A stretch of DNA of 64,000 nucleotides from an uncultured Clostridia bacterium (GCA_944363645.1 CALVUR010000001.1:359844-423843), one strand, 5' to 3'; counted from the first letter of the stretch, positions 7,328 through 16,410 are shown. Numbers and translations are program-made. Notes: generated by a model from the sequence alone, not told the origin.

Positions 7328-8620
7328 TTAACTCCTTGTCTCACGTAATTTGCGTTTGCAGTATTGAATGCTACCCACCAAATCTCTTTTGGCTGGGCAT
7401 ACATAAGAACATGTACCGCACTCAAAACAGTTCATTGCGCCGTAACTGTTTGCCCTTTCGTAATTGCCCGTTTTTGTAAACAAGTCAATGTACATTGGCA
7501 TAAGGTGCATAGGACATGCTTTTGCACACCTTCCGCAGTTGATGCAGGGCGAAGGTTCTTCAAGACAGACTTCCGTTTTGTCTAATACAAGTAGTCCTGA
7601 GTCTGTCTTTTTTGCGTAGCCTTGTGGCGATGGCAAAATTTTACCCATCATAGGACCGCCAGCAATCAATTTTACTGCATCATCTTTAAGCCCACCGCAA
7701 TATTCCAAAATATCTTGGTAAGGCGTACCGTTTCTTACAAGGATATTTTTTGGGTTTTCTATGCCCTTGCCGGAAACGGTCATAACCCTTTCATACAAAG
7801 GTTTATTTTTTTCGATTGCTTCGAAAGACTGATAAGCCGTTTGAACGTTGAACACGCACACGCCTTGCGATGCCGGAAGTTTACCCGGTGCAACCTTGCG
7901 CTTTGTGCATGCGTAAATCAACTGCTTTTCACTGCCTTGCGGATATTTTTTCTTGAGCGGAACAACGGTTACGCCTTCTATTTGAGAGATGGCTTTGATT
8001 GCATCGGGCTTGTTTTCTTCGATACCGATAACAATGTTGTCGCAGTTAAGTGCCTTGCCGATATACTTTGCGCCAAGCACTACGCCTTCAGGACGCTCTA
8101 CCATCATGCGGTGGTCGCAAGTCAAATAAGGCTCACATTCTGCGCCGTTGATTAAAATTACATCTATTTTTTCTTCGGTTGCCATCTTTACATAGGTCGG
8201 GAAACCTGCACCACCAAGACCAACCATGCCGGCTATTCTTATCCTGTCTAAAATAGCCTGACGGTCGTTTTTGTCGATGGGTGGTAAAAATTCTTCTTCC
8301 TCTAACCCGTCGTTTTCAATCACAACATAGGTTGCCGTGTTAAGCGGCGTTTTTATTGATTTGATTTCTTTTACCGTACCCGAAACGCTTGCGTAAACAC
8401 TTGCGCTTATAAAGCCTACTTCTTCGCCGATAAGTTGACCTTTTTTTACCCTATCGCCAACGTTTACAACCACACTTGATGGTTTGCCAATGTGCTGGGA
8501 CATTGATATAAAGACAAGTTTTGGCGCAGGCATAACTTCAATAGGCTTTGTGTTTGTAAGATACTTGTTATCGGGTACGTGTACGCCCCTTAAAAAAGTA
8601 GCCCTTTTTGTTATACTCAC
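7328..8620 (-). CDS. rnfC: Rnf complex NADH-binding subunit C
   Basis: RnfC is the peripheral subunit that reduces NAD+. The 430-residue protein has the Nqo1-like NAD/FMN segment GLGGAGFPTYVK (about residues 134-145) and NGAECEPYLTCDHR. Two CxxCxxCxxxCP motifs lie near the C-terminus (CINCGRCAKACP and CFECGTCSYVCP). It opens the operon rnfCDGEAB. The start is GTG with a strong GGAGGGAAC ribosome binding site. Confidence 0.96.
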   Translation of the reverse strand: MSITKRATFLRGVHVPDNKYLTNTKPIEVMPAPKLVFISMSQHIGKPSSVVVNVGDRVKKGQLIGEEVGFISASVYASVSGTVKEIKSIKTPLNTATYVVIENDGLEEEEFLPPIDKNDRQAILDRIRIAGMVGLGGAGFPTYVKMATEEKIDVILINGAECEPYLTCDHRMMVERPEGVVLGAKYIGKALNCDNIVIGIEENKPDAIKAISQIEGVTVVPLKKKYPQGSEKQLIYACTKRKVAPGKLPASQGVCVFNVQTAYQSFEAIEKNKPLYERVMTVSGKGIENPKNILVRNGTPYQDILEYCGGLKDDAVKLIAGGPMMGKILPSPQGYAKKTDSGLLVLDKTEVCLEEPSPCINCGRCAKACPMHLMPMYIDLFTKTGNYERANSYGAMNCFECGTCSYVCPAKRDLVGSIQYCKRKLRETRS

Positions 8621-8774
8621 TGTTCCCTCCGTATTAAGACGGCTTACCGCCTAAATTTTAACTTATATTTTTATTTAGTGCGCTTTTATTTAGCACCGAT
8701 TAAAACCTTATTTTGACTATAAAATATTTTAATTTATTTAAATATTCTACTAAAAATTTTGCCTTTTTTACTGT

Positions 8775-8810
8775 AAAAAGTGGGGCTATAAGCCCGTTAT
8801 CGCCACTTTT
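8775..8810 (+). repeat. Dispersed palindromic element, copy 4
   Basis: A perfect copy of the forward consensus. Its T-run overlaps the TAA stop of the Gx-type membrane protein gene (8809-8811), so it sits between the apbE cluster and rnfC. Confidence 0.85.
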
Positions 8811-9306
8811 AACTTACAAGCACTTTTAAATCTTTTTTTGTAATCAGGTATACAATAAAGCCCGTAACAAGCCCAGATAAAAGTCCTAAAAGTGCCAAAT
8901 ACGGGGCGTAAAGCATAACATTGACATTTGCATTTAAAAGCCAAAAAACGCAAAGTTGAGTTAAGTTATGACAACACGCCGAAGTTGATGCGATTGATAA
9001 AACTGAGATATTTTTTGATAAAAAGCGAAGCATTAAATATGTTACAATAAGGGATAAAACGCCCGCTGTGAAACTGAACGCCAAAGAAAACATATTGCCG
9101 ACAATTATCGCCGACAGCAGACTTTTTGCAAGCACCAACACAAGCGCTTGCGGAAGCCCCATGTAAATTAGCGTAAGCATTACAAAGATATTGCCTAGCC
9201 CCAATTTTGCGCCCGGGATAATTAGGGGTGGCAGTAAATTTTCCACCATAAAAGTGATAAGCGATAATGCACAAAGTACGCTTAATTTTGCTACTTTTTT
9301 GCCCAT
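8809..9306 (-). CDS. Gx-type membrane protein (heptaprenyl diphosphate synthase component I family)
   Basis: A 165-residue membrane protein with about five hydrophobic segments. It has the family pattern ENLLPPLIIPGAKLGLGNIFVML near the N-terminus. Relatives are annotated as Gx transporter or Hpre_diP_synt_I and usually sit beside a NusG-domain-II gene and rnf or apbE genes, as here. The true function is not settled: ECF-like transport is one idea, a quinone-synthesis role another. Its start overlaps the previous stop (TAATG). Confidence 0.8.
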   Translation of the reverse strand: MGKKVAKLSVLCALSLITFMVENLLPPLIIPGAKLGLGNIFVMLTLIYMGLPQALVLVLAKSLLSAIIVGNMFSLAFSFTAGVLSLIVTYLMLRFLSKNISVLSIASTSACCHNLTQLCVFWLLNANVNVMLYAPYLALLGLLSGLVTGFIVYLITKKDLKVLVS

Positions 9307-9734
9307 TAGCCAACCACCGGTTTAGGGATTTCGCCCGTCCTTGAGATTATCATTTGATGGGGTACGCAAATTACATCCCCATTTTTTAGGCGCATATATG
9401 TGCATTCTTTAGATATACCGCAATCGGTTTCGATAACAACAACGTCTTTATTTTGCCAATCGATTTTAATGGTGTTATAGCCAGACTGACTGATTATTTT
9501 ATAAGTGTTTTCATCAATTTTTTCCACCCAATCTACTTTGCTTATTTTAACAGAATTGTTTAAAAAGTCGCCGTATAGGACGGTTTTTCCACCAACGGTA
9601 ACGGTAAAGCCGTTTATTTCACGCTGTGGTAAAAGGGTTACTAAAAATAGCGTTACCACTAAAATTATAAGTGCCAAATACACTATTATGTCCCCCTTTT
9701 TAAAGGGTGCTTTTTTGATGTTTTCTGTCAGCAT
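9306..9734 (-). CDS. NusG domain II-containing protein
   Basis: A 142-residue protein with one N-terminal membrane segment (about residues 17-36) followed by an extracytoplasmic NusG_II-like beta domain (GKTVLYGDF, then KDVVVIETDCGISKECTYMR, then CVPHQMIISRTG). This family commonly neighbours Gx-type proteins, ApbE and Rnf, but its role is unknown. It is not a transcription factor: the NGN and KOW parts of NusG are missing. It begins 2 bp after apbE ends. Confidence 0.82.
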   Translation of the reverse strand: MLTENIKKAPFKKGDIIVYLALIILVVTLFLVTLLPQREINGFTVTVGGKTVLYGDFLNNSVKISKVDWVEKIDENTYKIISQSGYNTIKIDWQNKDVVVIETDCGISKECTYMRLKNGDVICVPHQMIISRTGEIPKPVVG

Positions 9735-9735
9735 T

Positions 9736-10875
9736 TTATTTTAGATAGGTAATATCTTTTTGGATATCGCTAATAATTTCCCCTTTGTTATTGATGAAAA
9801 TGTAATTGATATTTTGATAGTTTGTTATAAATTCTAAACCCTTTTCTTGCCCCATATTAATAAGTGCAGTTGAAAGCCCGTCAAGTTTTGCGCCGTCTTC
9901 ACCTATCAAGGTAACCGAAACAAGGTCGCTTTTTGTTGGTGCGCCTGTGGTTGGATCTATTATGTGGGAATAGTTTACGCCGTCAATCGTGTAATAGTTT
10001 TGATAGGTACCGCTTGCGGCAACTTGCTTATTTGAAACGGGAACGCTTATTATTGCTTCCCTATTTTTAGAAAATGGATCAACAATCTGCAAGTCCCAAC
10101 TTCCGTTCGGTCTGGTGGATAGATACAAACTGCTTCCGCCAGCCGAGATATAGTAGTTTTTAATGCCGTAACTTTGCACAATTTTGTGGGCTAAGTCGCA
10201 AAAATATCCCTTTACAACGGACGATAAATCAAGTGCGGAATAATATGTTTCGCCGTTTATCGTAACTTTTTGGTCTGGTTTTGTTACAAAATAATCATTG
10301 TCGTAAGTTAATGTAACGAGGGAAAAATCTGTCAAACTTTTGAATGCGTCCACATACATTTGATCGGGAAGTGCAAAAGAGCCATCACTATTTCTATCAC
10401 GGTCGTAAGGTTTTTGTTTTATAAACACCTCGTCTTTATGGCGTTTTGTAAAGCCCCAAAGGTCGACAAGGTGGCTAACTTGCGGATTAAATAGTCCGTT
10501 TGATTGGGTGAAAAGTTCTTTTGAAAGGCTTAAAACATTGTAAAAATGTTCGCTTATTTTTACCCTTTTTTCGCCGATAGCGGTATTATAGGCGGAGATT
10601 TCACTGTTTTCTTCGATAGAAAAAATTGAATTGAGTTCGTTTGCTAAATCGTAAACTTCACGACGCATATTGCGGTCGACTTTGCTGTCTAAAATGTAAT
10701 TAGGATCAGCAACGTACACCGCAACCGGTGCGCCTAAAAGCATAATTTGCTCATCAAAAACCTTTTGGCAACCGTTAAAATAAAATGCGCTTATTATTGC
10801 GATTACACTAAAAAATAGACAAGCAAATTTTTTACATATTCTATTTATATTTATATTATAATTAAAAGTATACAC
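9736..10875 (-). CDS. apbE: FAD:protein FMN transferase, lipoprotein
   Basis: ApbE moves FMN from FAD onto Thr of RnfD and RnfG outside the membrane. The 379-residue protein has a lipoprotein signal ending in FNGC. The ApbE core follows: DLSSVVKGYFCD, ISAGGSSLYL, GTYQNYY, HIIDPTTGAPTKSDLVSVT and DGLSTALINMG. It lies upstream of the rnf operon, its likely client. The GTG start has no ribosome binding site and follows a TATACT -10 box by five bases, so the mRNA is probably leaderless. Confidence 0.92.
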   Translation of the reverse strand: MYTFNYNININRICKKFACLFFSVIAIISAFYFNGCQKVFDEQIMLLGAPVAVYVADPNYILDSKVDRNMRREVYDLANELNSIFSIEENSEISAYNTAIGEKRVKISEHFYNVLSLSKELFTQSNGLFNPQVSHLVDLWGFTKRHKDEVFIKQKPYDRDRNSDGSFALPDQMYVDAFKSLTDFSLVTLTYDNDYFVTKPDQKVTINGETYYSALDLSSVVKGYFCDLAHKIVQSYGIKNYYISAGGSSLYLSTRPNGSWDLQIVDPFSKNREAIISVPVSNKQVAASGTYQNYYTIDGVNYSHIIDPTTGAPTKSDLVSVTLIGEDGAKLDGLSTALINMGQEKGLEFITNYQNINYIFINNKGEIISDIQKDITYLK

Positions 10876-10880
10876 ATAAT

Positions 10881-10909
10881 AGTATAACTCTAATTTACCG
10901 TGATGTCAA
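10881..10909 (-). promoter_or_regulatory. Promoter of apbE
   Basis: On the minus strand, TTGACA (10904-10909), a 17-bp spacer and TATACT (10881-10886) form a consensus SigA promoter. The GTG start at 10875 coincides with the expected transcription start. Confidence 0.7.
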
Positions 10910-11017
10910 TATCCAAAAAAATTGTTTTTTTGACAAATTTGGTTTTATTTTCCCTTGCCCGTTTTTGCGTTTAAAAAAACAGTAAAATGCTTACAAACTT
11001 TAAAAAAGAAAAAGAAA

Positions 11018-11048
11018 AAAGCGAAGGCATAAATACCTTCGCTTTTGG
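11018..11048 (-). terminator. Intrinsic terminator of the DUF308-like gene
   Basis: AAAAGCGAAGGCATA and ATACCTTCGCTTTT form a long stem with A- and T-tracts on both sides, 15 bp past the stop codon. Confidence 0.85.
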
Positions 11049-11061
11049 TTGTTTAGTTAAA

Positions 11062-11529
11062 TTATTTCTTTAAGAAACCTAATAAAGAAAGTACACCGTT
11101 GATGATGAAGATTACACCGATAACGATGAATAACCAAGATGCTGCCCAGTTAGAAACGATGAATAAAACACCAACAACTAATGTTACAACTGAAGCAACG
11201 ATAGCCATAATGTTTTTAGATTTGATTGCAGGGATGAGTTCCATGATACCCTTTAATGCGATCAAAACACCGAATACAACTAAAACAACATCAACGAGTA
11301 ACCAAGCAAATACGATGATTAAAACACCGATAACTGCACTGATTGTAGCGTTTACCCAATCTTTTTCAACAAGACTTAATACTGCTTTGATGATGAAGAT
11401 TGCACCGATTACTGTGAACATAATGTTGAGCATATCTGCTTGGAAAATGCAGCAGAGAATACCTACAACAATATAAACGATAGGGTTTAATAAATTGTTG
11501 TCTAACTTCTTAAGCCTGTTATTAGCCAT
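11062..11529 (-). CDS. HdeD/DUF308-like small membrane protein
   Basis: A 155-residue protein made almost entirely of hydrophobic segments, in three repeats of the pattern IVxVxxGxLxIxFxxxxVD. Recurring GxIFIIxxVLSL segments are typical of the DUF308/HdeD family (about six membrane helices). Function is unknown in Gram-positives; E. coli HdeD is tied to acid resistance. It has its own terminator, so it is probably a single-gene unit. Confidence 0.75.
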   Translation of the reverse strand: MANNRLKKLDNNLLNPIVYIVVGILCCIFQADMLNIMFTVIGAIFIIKAVLSLVEKDWVNATISAVIGVLIIVFAWLLVDVVLVVFGVLIALKGIMELIPAIKSKNIMAIVASVVTLVVGVLFIVSNWAASWLFIVIGVIFIINGVLSLLGFLKK

Positions 11530-11894
11530 ACTAAATTTCTAAACTCCTTCAAGTTATTTTATACTATGATTATATGCCCATAAAATTTTAATGTCAATTT
11601 TTTTTGCGCAAAATCATTATTTTTCTCGCTTTTTTTTGTGAAAATTTGGTTAAATTTAACACTGTTAAAACTATTTTTATCAATTTTTTGCCCTTTTTCA
11701 CCTTTTTTACTGCCCTTTTACCCCATTTTTATGCTATTTTTTGAGAAAATTTGTCTATTTTTTCCCTATTACCCATTTAAATAATGTAATTTAAAAAAAG
11801 TCCACCAAATTAAAGGCGGACTTTTTGTTTTATTTATATTATGGTTAATATGTGTTATGGTTTAACTTTTATCTGTGTTTAAGTGAAAAACAAA
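11530..11894. other. AT-rich gap between the DUF308-like gene and the broken LRR gene
   Basis: No supported gene. It holds the upstream region of the DUF308-like gene at its left end and a terminator hairpin at 11794-11828. The rest is long runs of T and A. Confidence 0.6.
11794..11828 (-). terminator. Terminator downstream of the broken LRR gene
   Basis: AAAAAGTCCACC pairs with GGCGGACTTTTT with one mismatch around a short loop. The arm GGCGGACTTTTT is the same as one arm of the dispersed palindrome, but the core is absent. Confidence 0.7.
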
Positions 11895-12643
11895 CTATTC
11901 ACGTGTCCACACATATTTATAGTTATACTCAGTTAAAAGTTGAGCGGCAAAAGTTGGGTTTTTTAAGTCTTCACTGCTGATAGAAGTGTTTAAGACCTTC
12001 CAGCCGTCAAGGGCTAAAAATTGTGCGCTTATTAAACTTTCGCAACCGAAAAAGGAAGAACCGCCTATCATGGTAACGCTTTTTGGGATGATTACATTTT
12101 CAATAGACGTTGCGCCGTAAAATGCATAGTCGTCAATAATGGTTAAGCCTTCAGGGAAAGTTACCGTTTTTAAACTTTCGCAGTAAGCAAAGGAATAGTT
12201 GTATTTTTTAAGCGTTGTTGGCAAGGTTAAACTTGTTATGGGCGTTTTATTGAAAGCGTAAAGCCCTATTTCAGTTAAGCCCTCGCTTAAAGTAACCGAT
12301 TTTAGATTTTTGCAATCGTTAAAACAAAGTTTGCCAATTTTTTTGACCGATTGGGGAATGGTTACGCTTTTTATCGTTTGCTGATGACTAAAACAAGAAT
12401 CTGCTATTTCTAAAACGGGCTTGCCTTGATGGTTTCGCTGATTACTAAATTTTCGTTAAGACTTTCAAAGCCCGTAACGATATAATAGGTACCGTCATCG
12501 CTAAGCGTATATTTAAGGCTTGTTTTTGCTTTTTTTGGTATCAGCGTAAAAAGAAGTACGCCAATAACAATTAACACTAAAACTGCAATTACGCTTAAAA
12601 TTATCACCTTTGATTTTTTGGTTAAGTTAAGACCTTTTTTCAT
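11895..12643 (-). pseudogene. BspA-type leucine-rich-repeat protein, frameshifted
   Basis: The N-terminal part (12643 to about 12430) has a basic start and one membrane segment (residues 13-35). It then enters the first LRR and reads into a TAG. In another frame the sequence continues without a stop from GKPVLEIADSCF through several BspA-type repeats (for example LTIIDDYAFYGATSIENVIIPKSV) to the end at 11895. One base appears to be missing near 12430, after the codons for VISET. It has no homopolymer at the lesion. It is a surface or secreted protein family often used for adhesion. Confidence 0.75.
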
Positions 12644-12707
12644 AATTACCTAAAAATAAGTTTAAACTTTTTTTGTTTTTTTAGCCTAAAAATTGTTGCG
12701 ATTTTTT

Positions 12708-12744
12708 AAAAAAGTGGGGCTATAAGCCGATTATTGAGCATTTT
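12708..12744 (+). repeat. Dispersed palindromic element, copy 5
   Basis: A diverged copy (core CTATAAGCCGATTATT). It covers the 3' end of the GtrA gene: the TAA stop at 12731-12733 lies inside the core. Confidence 0.7.
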
Positions 12745-13165
12745 CGTTTTTAGTGTCATCGCCTTTTTTATCATTAAAAACAAAGTATTTTTGATAGAAA
12801 AATTCCGTTACAAAGTTTATAACCATTGTTACGGCAAGCACGATATATTCGTTTACAAAAAGTGTTTCTGTAAAATATTTTGTCCAAAGCGTAGATAGCG
12901 GTGTGAAAACAAGGTAAAAAAGTGCCACTTTAAGCATAGCAATAGGCACGTTTTTTGCCGAGTGGAATGTGAATTTGCGGTTGAAGGTGAAATTCCAGAT
13001 GACCGAAAGAATAAGCGCAATAAGGTGCGCAAGCCACGGCTTAAAATGGAAAACTTCAAGCATAATGGTGTCTGCAATAATTTGAATCACGCCAGCAGAG
13101 ATGGAAAACAATAAAAACTTTAAAGCCTGAATTAGGCTTTGCTTTTTTTCATCAGTAAGTGCCAT
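12731..13165 (-). CDS. GtrA-like membrane protein
   Basis: A 144-residue protein with four membrane segments of the GtrA/DPMS family. The pattern includes LIALILSVIWNFTFNRKFTF (about residues 46-65), the family signature. GtrA proteins are thought to help move polyprenyl-linked sugars across the membrane for cell-wall or polysaccharide decoration. No glycosyltransferase partner is adjacent. Its stop codon lies within a palindromic element. Confidence 0.85.
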   Translation of the reverse strand: MALTDEKKQSLIQALKFLLFSISAGVIQIIADTIMLEVFHFKPWLAHLIALILSVIWNFTFNRKFTFHSAKNVPIAMLKVALFYLVFTPLSTLWTKYFTETLFVNEYIVLAVTMVINFVTEFFYQKYFVFNDKKGDDTKNENAQ

Positions 13166-13273
13166 AATACCCTTTTACTCTCTTAAAATTTTATTAACTA
13201 TAATTATATAAAATTTAACTTATGTTGTCAACCTATTACTTTTAAAATAACTTTTTTTAACGCCAACTAAACA

Positions 13274-13311
13274 AAAAAAGTGGGGATAATCGACTTATAG
13301 CCCCACTTTTT
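13274..13311 (-). repeat. Dispersed palindromic element, copy 6
   Basis: Symmetric form with GGGG and CCCC next to the A/T arms and the variant core GATAATCGACTTATAG. It lies between the GtrA gene and the GH32 gene at 13365, 54 bp past the GH32 stop. Confidence 0.8.
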
Positions 13312-13364
13312 AATATTTTTGTTATTTAGTTTTTAACTTTTACATTTTTAAATTTAAGCCCATT

Positions 13365-14792
13365 TTACTGTAATTTTTTTGCCAAAGTATAATAAACAAA
13401 GTTTTTTATTGGCTTTGACGCTTTAAAAATTGTGATTTTTGCCATAGGGTTATAAAGGGACAAATGTTCTTTACCATCATTATAAAAGACATCTAACGAC
13501 AACTTATCGGCGATAATGCGTACAGTTGGACTTGTTAAATTTAACCTAAGCCTTTTACCGAAAGCGTAAAGCGTTAAATTTCCAGCTTCGGTATCAAAAG
13601 ATATATCGTATGCCTTTTTTTCGAAAGGAATTTTTTCTTCTGCGGAAAGGAATAGGTGTATACGTTTTTCAATATACAAATTTTTAATTTCATCAACGGG
13701 CTTTGTCTTTAAAAATAAACGACCGTTTTCCTTTGCGATAGTTACATCAAACGGAAGCCCCATTTGTTGTGAAAAGTTGCCACTTATAACGGGCAATCTG
13801 TTCCAAGATATCCTAATATTTCTATCGGTTAAGCCAGAAAAAGACTGTCCTGCGTAATCTATATCACCTTTTACAAGTTTGCGCACATGTGATTTAGTGG
13901 TAAATTTACCGTCTTTAAAAACGCCTATCACATAACTGTTGTTTGCACCTATTACGGCGTAATATTCTGTGCCGTCAAGTTCAAAAATCATTATGTCAGG
14001 ACATTCTTCATCTGTGCCTAAAGTAAAGTCTTGTAAAAATTCCCACTTTAATAAATCGGTAGAAGTGAAAAAACTGTACCTTTTGTCTTCAATGTAAAGT
14101 GCCATAAGATACTTATTAAGCGTTTTACTGAACACAACTTTTGGATCACGATTGCCGTATGCAATTTGTGGAATAACGGGGTTTAAGTTTGATTTTTTAA
14201 GGTTAAAGCCGTCGGTGGATGTTGCCAAACATTGAGTATATGGCATACTGTTATCTATAATGGAATGTTCACCGGCGGAAGTGTAAAAGTAGTAATATTT
14301 ATCGCCACCCTTTATTGCACAGCCTGAAAAGATGCTGCCCATTTTATCGGGAAAAAGTTCTACGTCGCATTCTTGCCAATTAAATAGGTCTTTTGATATT
14401 GCGTGTCCCCAATGCATGTTGCCCCATTCAATAGAGCAAGGATTGTACTGATAATACATGTGATAAGTATCACCTATTTTAATTAAACCATTAGGGTCAT
14501 TATTCCAACCATTTTTTACCGTAAAGTGGGCTATAGGTCGGTTATCGAAGGTATTTTTGTCTAAATCTATTTGGTCAGTCTGCGAAAATTCAACACTTTT
14601 TCCGTCCAAAAAACAATGGAATTTTTCGCCACGTTCAAGCGGTAACTCTACATAACTTAAAAAATCACTGTTTTCGTTGTCGTATTTTAAGTACAACGCA
14701 AAAAATAACGAATCATCTTTTTTAAATTCGAGTTTTTTGATTTGTGCTTTTTTTGATGTTGGTATTATTAAATACTTTTTAATATATTCCAT
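13365..14792 (-). CDS. Cytoplasmic GH32 beta-fructosidase
   Basis: A GH32 hydrolase for sucrose, sucrose-6-phosphate or fructo-oligosaccharides. The 475-residue protein has no signal peptide, so it is cytoplasmic. The three catalytic motifs are visible: WNNDPNG with nucleophile D99, NRDPK with D216, and ECPD with acid/base E263. The rest of the N-terminal propeller and a C-terminal beta-sandwich (from about residue 360) follow. It is the last gene of the fructan block, after the xylulokinase-family gene, and ends the intracellular part of the pathway. Confidence 0.9.
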   Translation of the reverse strand: MEYIKKYLIIPTSKKAQIKKLEFKKDDSLFFALYLKYDNENSDFLSYVELPLERGEKFHCFLDGKSVEFSQTDQIDLDKNTFDNRPIAHFTVKNGWNNDPNGLIKIGDTYHMYYQYNPCSIEWGNMHWGHAISKDLFNWQECDVELFPDKMGSIFSGCAIKGGDKYYYFYTSAGEHSIIDNSMPYTQCLATSTDGFNLKKSNLNPVIPQIAYGNRDPKVVFSKTLNKYLMALYIEDKRYSFFTSTDLLKWEFLQDFTLGTDEECPDIMIFELDGTEYYAVIGANNSYVIGVFKDGKFTTKSHVRKLVKGDIDYAGQSFSGLTDRNIRISWNRLPVISGNFSQQMGLPFDVTIAKENGRLFLKTKPVDEIKNLYIEKRIHLFLSAEEKIPFEKKAYDISFDTEAGNLTLYAFGKRLRLNLTSPTVRIIADKLSLDVFYNDGKEHLSLYNPMAKITIFKASKPIKNFVYYTLAKKLQ

Positions 14793-14812
14793 TTTAACAC
14801 CTGTATTTAGGC

Positions 14813-14849
14813 AAAAATCAGCCTATAAGCCCGTTATCGCCACTTTTTT
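14813..14849 (+). repeat. Dispersed palindromic element, copy 7
   Basis: Right half and core match the consensus (CCTATAAGCCCGTTATCGCCACTT region), while the left arm is degraded to CAAAAATCAGCC. It lies 20 bp past the kinase stop, in the short gap before the next GH32 gene. Confidence 0.75.
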
Positions 14850-14869
14850 ATATTTTTAAATGTTTAATT

Positions 14870-16333
14870 TTAATTAAAAATTTGCTTTAGTGAGGGGTAA
14901 AGTTTTACAAATGTTTGATATTTATTTTCGTAATAACTAACATTGTTTTGAATGGGCAAAATGCTACCACTTAATTTTACCATATGACTTACTGCATCGT
15001 CAATAGAGGGATATTCGCCTGCGCCAACCATTGCCAAAATGGATGCACCAAACGATGGACCTTGCTCGGTCATAACTGTGTTCATGGTAACATTTAAAAC
15101 ATCGGCAATAATTTGCTTCCATGTGTTACTTTTTGCACCGCCACCGCAGATAGTCGCCTTTTTAACACAAAGACCGCTTTTTTTTGCAATTTCAAGACAA
15201 TCTTTAAGCGCAAACGCAACACCTTCCATAATCGCCTTACTCATTTGGCGTTTTGTGGTTTGTGGTGTAATGCCTATAAATGCGCCACGGATATTTACAT
15301 CGTTGTGCGGTGAACGCTCGCCCACCAAATACGGCAAAAAGAATAAACCGTCAGTTTTAATGTCGTTACACTCTGCATCGTCAAGCCCGTATTGGTCGCT
15401 TTCTAAAATATTTTCAAGCCACCATTGACGGCATGAAGCGGCAGATAAAATACACCCCATAAGATGCCACTTGCCGTTTGCGTGGCAAAAACTGTGTAGT
15501 CCATTATTTTCATCGACCAAAAATTTATCGGTACTTATAAAAATTGTTCCGCTTGTGCCTAAGGAAATGTTGCAACTGTTTGTCGTAACAGTGCCTGTGC
15601 CAACAGCCGCAGCGGCGTTATCGCCACCACCGATTGTAACCTTTACATCGCCTAAAAAACCAAACTCTTTTTTATACTCTTCCTTTAAAAGCCCCACGCA
15701 TTGGTAACTTTCATATAACGTTGGGAGCATATCTTCACTTATACCACAAATATCGAGCATGTTTTTTGACCAGCATCTATTTTTAACATCGAGTAAAAGC
15801 ATACCGCTTGCATCGGATAAATCGGTTGCAAAAACACCGGTAAAACAATAACTTATATAATCTTTTGGAAGCATTATTTTACTGATTTTTGCAAAATTTT
15901 GAGGCTCGTTTTCTTTAAGCCACAATATTTTTGGCGCAGTAAAACCGGCAAAAGCAATATTGCCTGTAAAATTTGACAATGCTCGTTTGCCTATTACTTC
16001 ATTTAAATAAGCAGTTTCTTTTTCCGTTCTGCCGTCGTTCCATAATATGCAAGGTCTAATGACCAAATCATCCTTATCTAAAACGACAAGTCCGTGCATT
16101 TGACCGCCAAAAGAAATGCCTTTTATAAGACTTTTATCTACATTTATAACGAGATTTTTTACCGCTTTTACTGTGGCGTGTAGCCAAGTATCGGGGTGCT
16201 GTTCGCACCAACCGTCATGAGGATATGATACACCGTATTTTTCTGTAACGCTGTTTAAAACGCTACCATTAGTATCCACAAGCAAGCATTTAACGCCACT
16301 TGTGCCAACATCTATACCGATATATAAATTCAT
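14870..16333 (-). CDS. xylB: FGGY-family sugar kinase, xylulokinase type
   Basis: A 487-residue FGGY kinase. The N-terminal domain starts with GIDVGTSGVKCLLVD and carries the xylulokinase signature GGQMHGLV. The second domain has the ATP-binding stretch CGGGAKSNTWKQIIADV. It would phosphorylate D-xylulose or a related ketose with ATP. It sits inside the fructan block, which has no fructokinase, so a wider ketose role is possible but unproven. A palindromic element separates it from the gene on either side. Confidence 0.8.
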   Translation of the reverse strand: MNLYIGIDVGTSGVKCLLVDTNGSVLNSVTEKYGVSYPHDGWCEQHPDTWLHATVKAVKNLVINVDKSLIKGISFGGQMHGLVVLDKDDLVIRPCILWNDGRTEKETAYLNEVIGKRALSNFTGNIAFAGFTAPKILWLKENEPQNFAKISKIMLPKDYISYCFTGVFATDLSDASGMLLLDVKNRCWSKNMLDICGISEDMLPTLYESYQCVGLLKEEYKKEFGFLGDVKVTIGGGDNAAAAVGTGTVTTNSCNISLGTSGTIFISTDKFLVDENNGLHSFCHANGKWHLMGCILSAASCRQWWLENILESDQYGLDDAECNDIKTDGLFFLPYLVGERSPHNDVNIRGAFIGITPQTTKRQMSKAIMEGVAFALKDCLEIAKKSGLCVKKATICGGGAKSNTWKQIIADVLNVTMNTVMTEQGPSFGASILAMVGAGEYPSIDDAVSHMVKLSGSILPIQNNVSYYENKYQTFVKLYPSLKQIFN

Positions 16334-16367
16334 AATTTAAAAGCCTTTTTTTAGTATTTTTGAGTAT

Positions 16368-16403
16368 AAAAGTCCGCCTATAAGCCCGTTATCGCCACTT
16401 TTT
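16368..16403 (+). repeat. Dispersed palindromic element, copy 8
   Basis: The CCGCC form: AAAAGTCCGCC, core CTATAAGCCCGTTATC, then GCCACTTTTT. It begins 8 bp past the stop of the GH32 lipoprotein gene at 16411. Confidence 0.85.
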
Positions 16404-16410
16404 GGCAATT

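Noticed and set aside
7622..8155. A 177-codon plus-strand frame within rnfC
   Set aside because: It lies fully inside a gene with clear Fe-S and NAD motifs and has no ribosome binding site or recognisable domain.
14523..14549. Palindromic element in the GH32 gene (codons of NRPIAHFT)
   Set aside because: One base is missing and the encoded RPxxHFT is a conserved GH32 motif; weaker than the chrA case.
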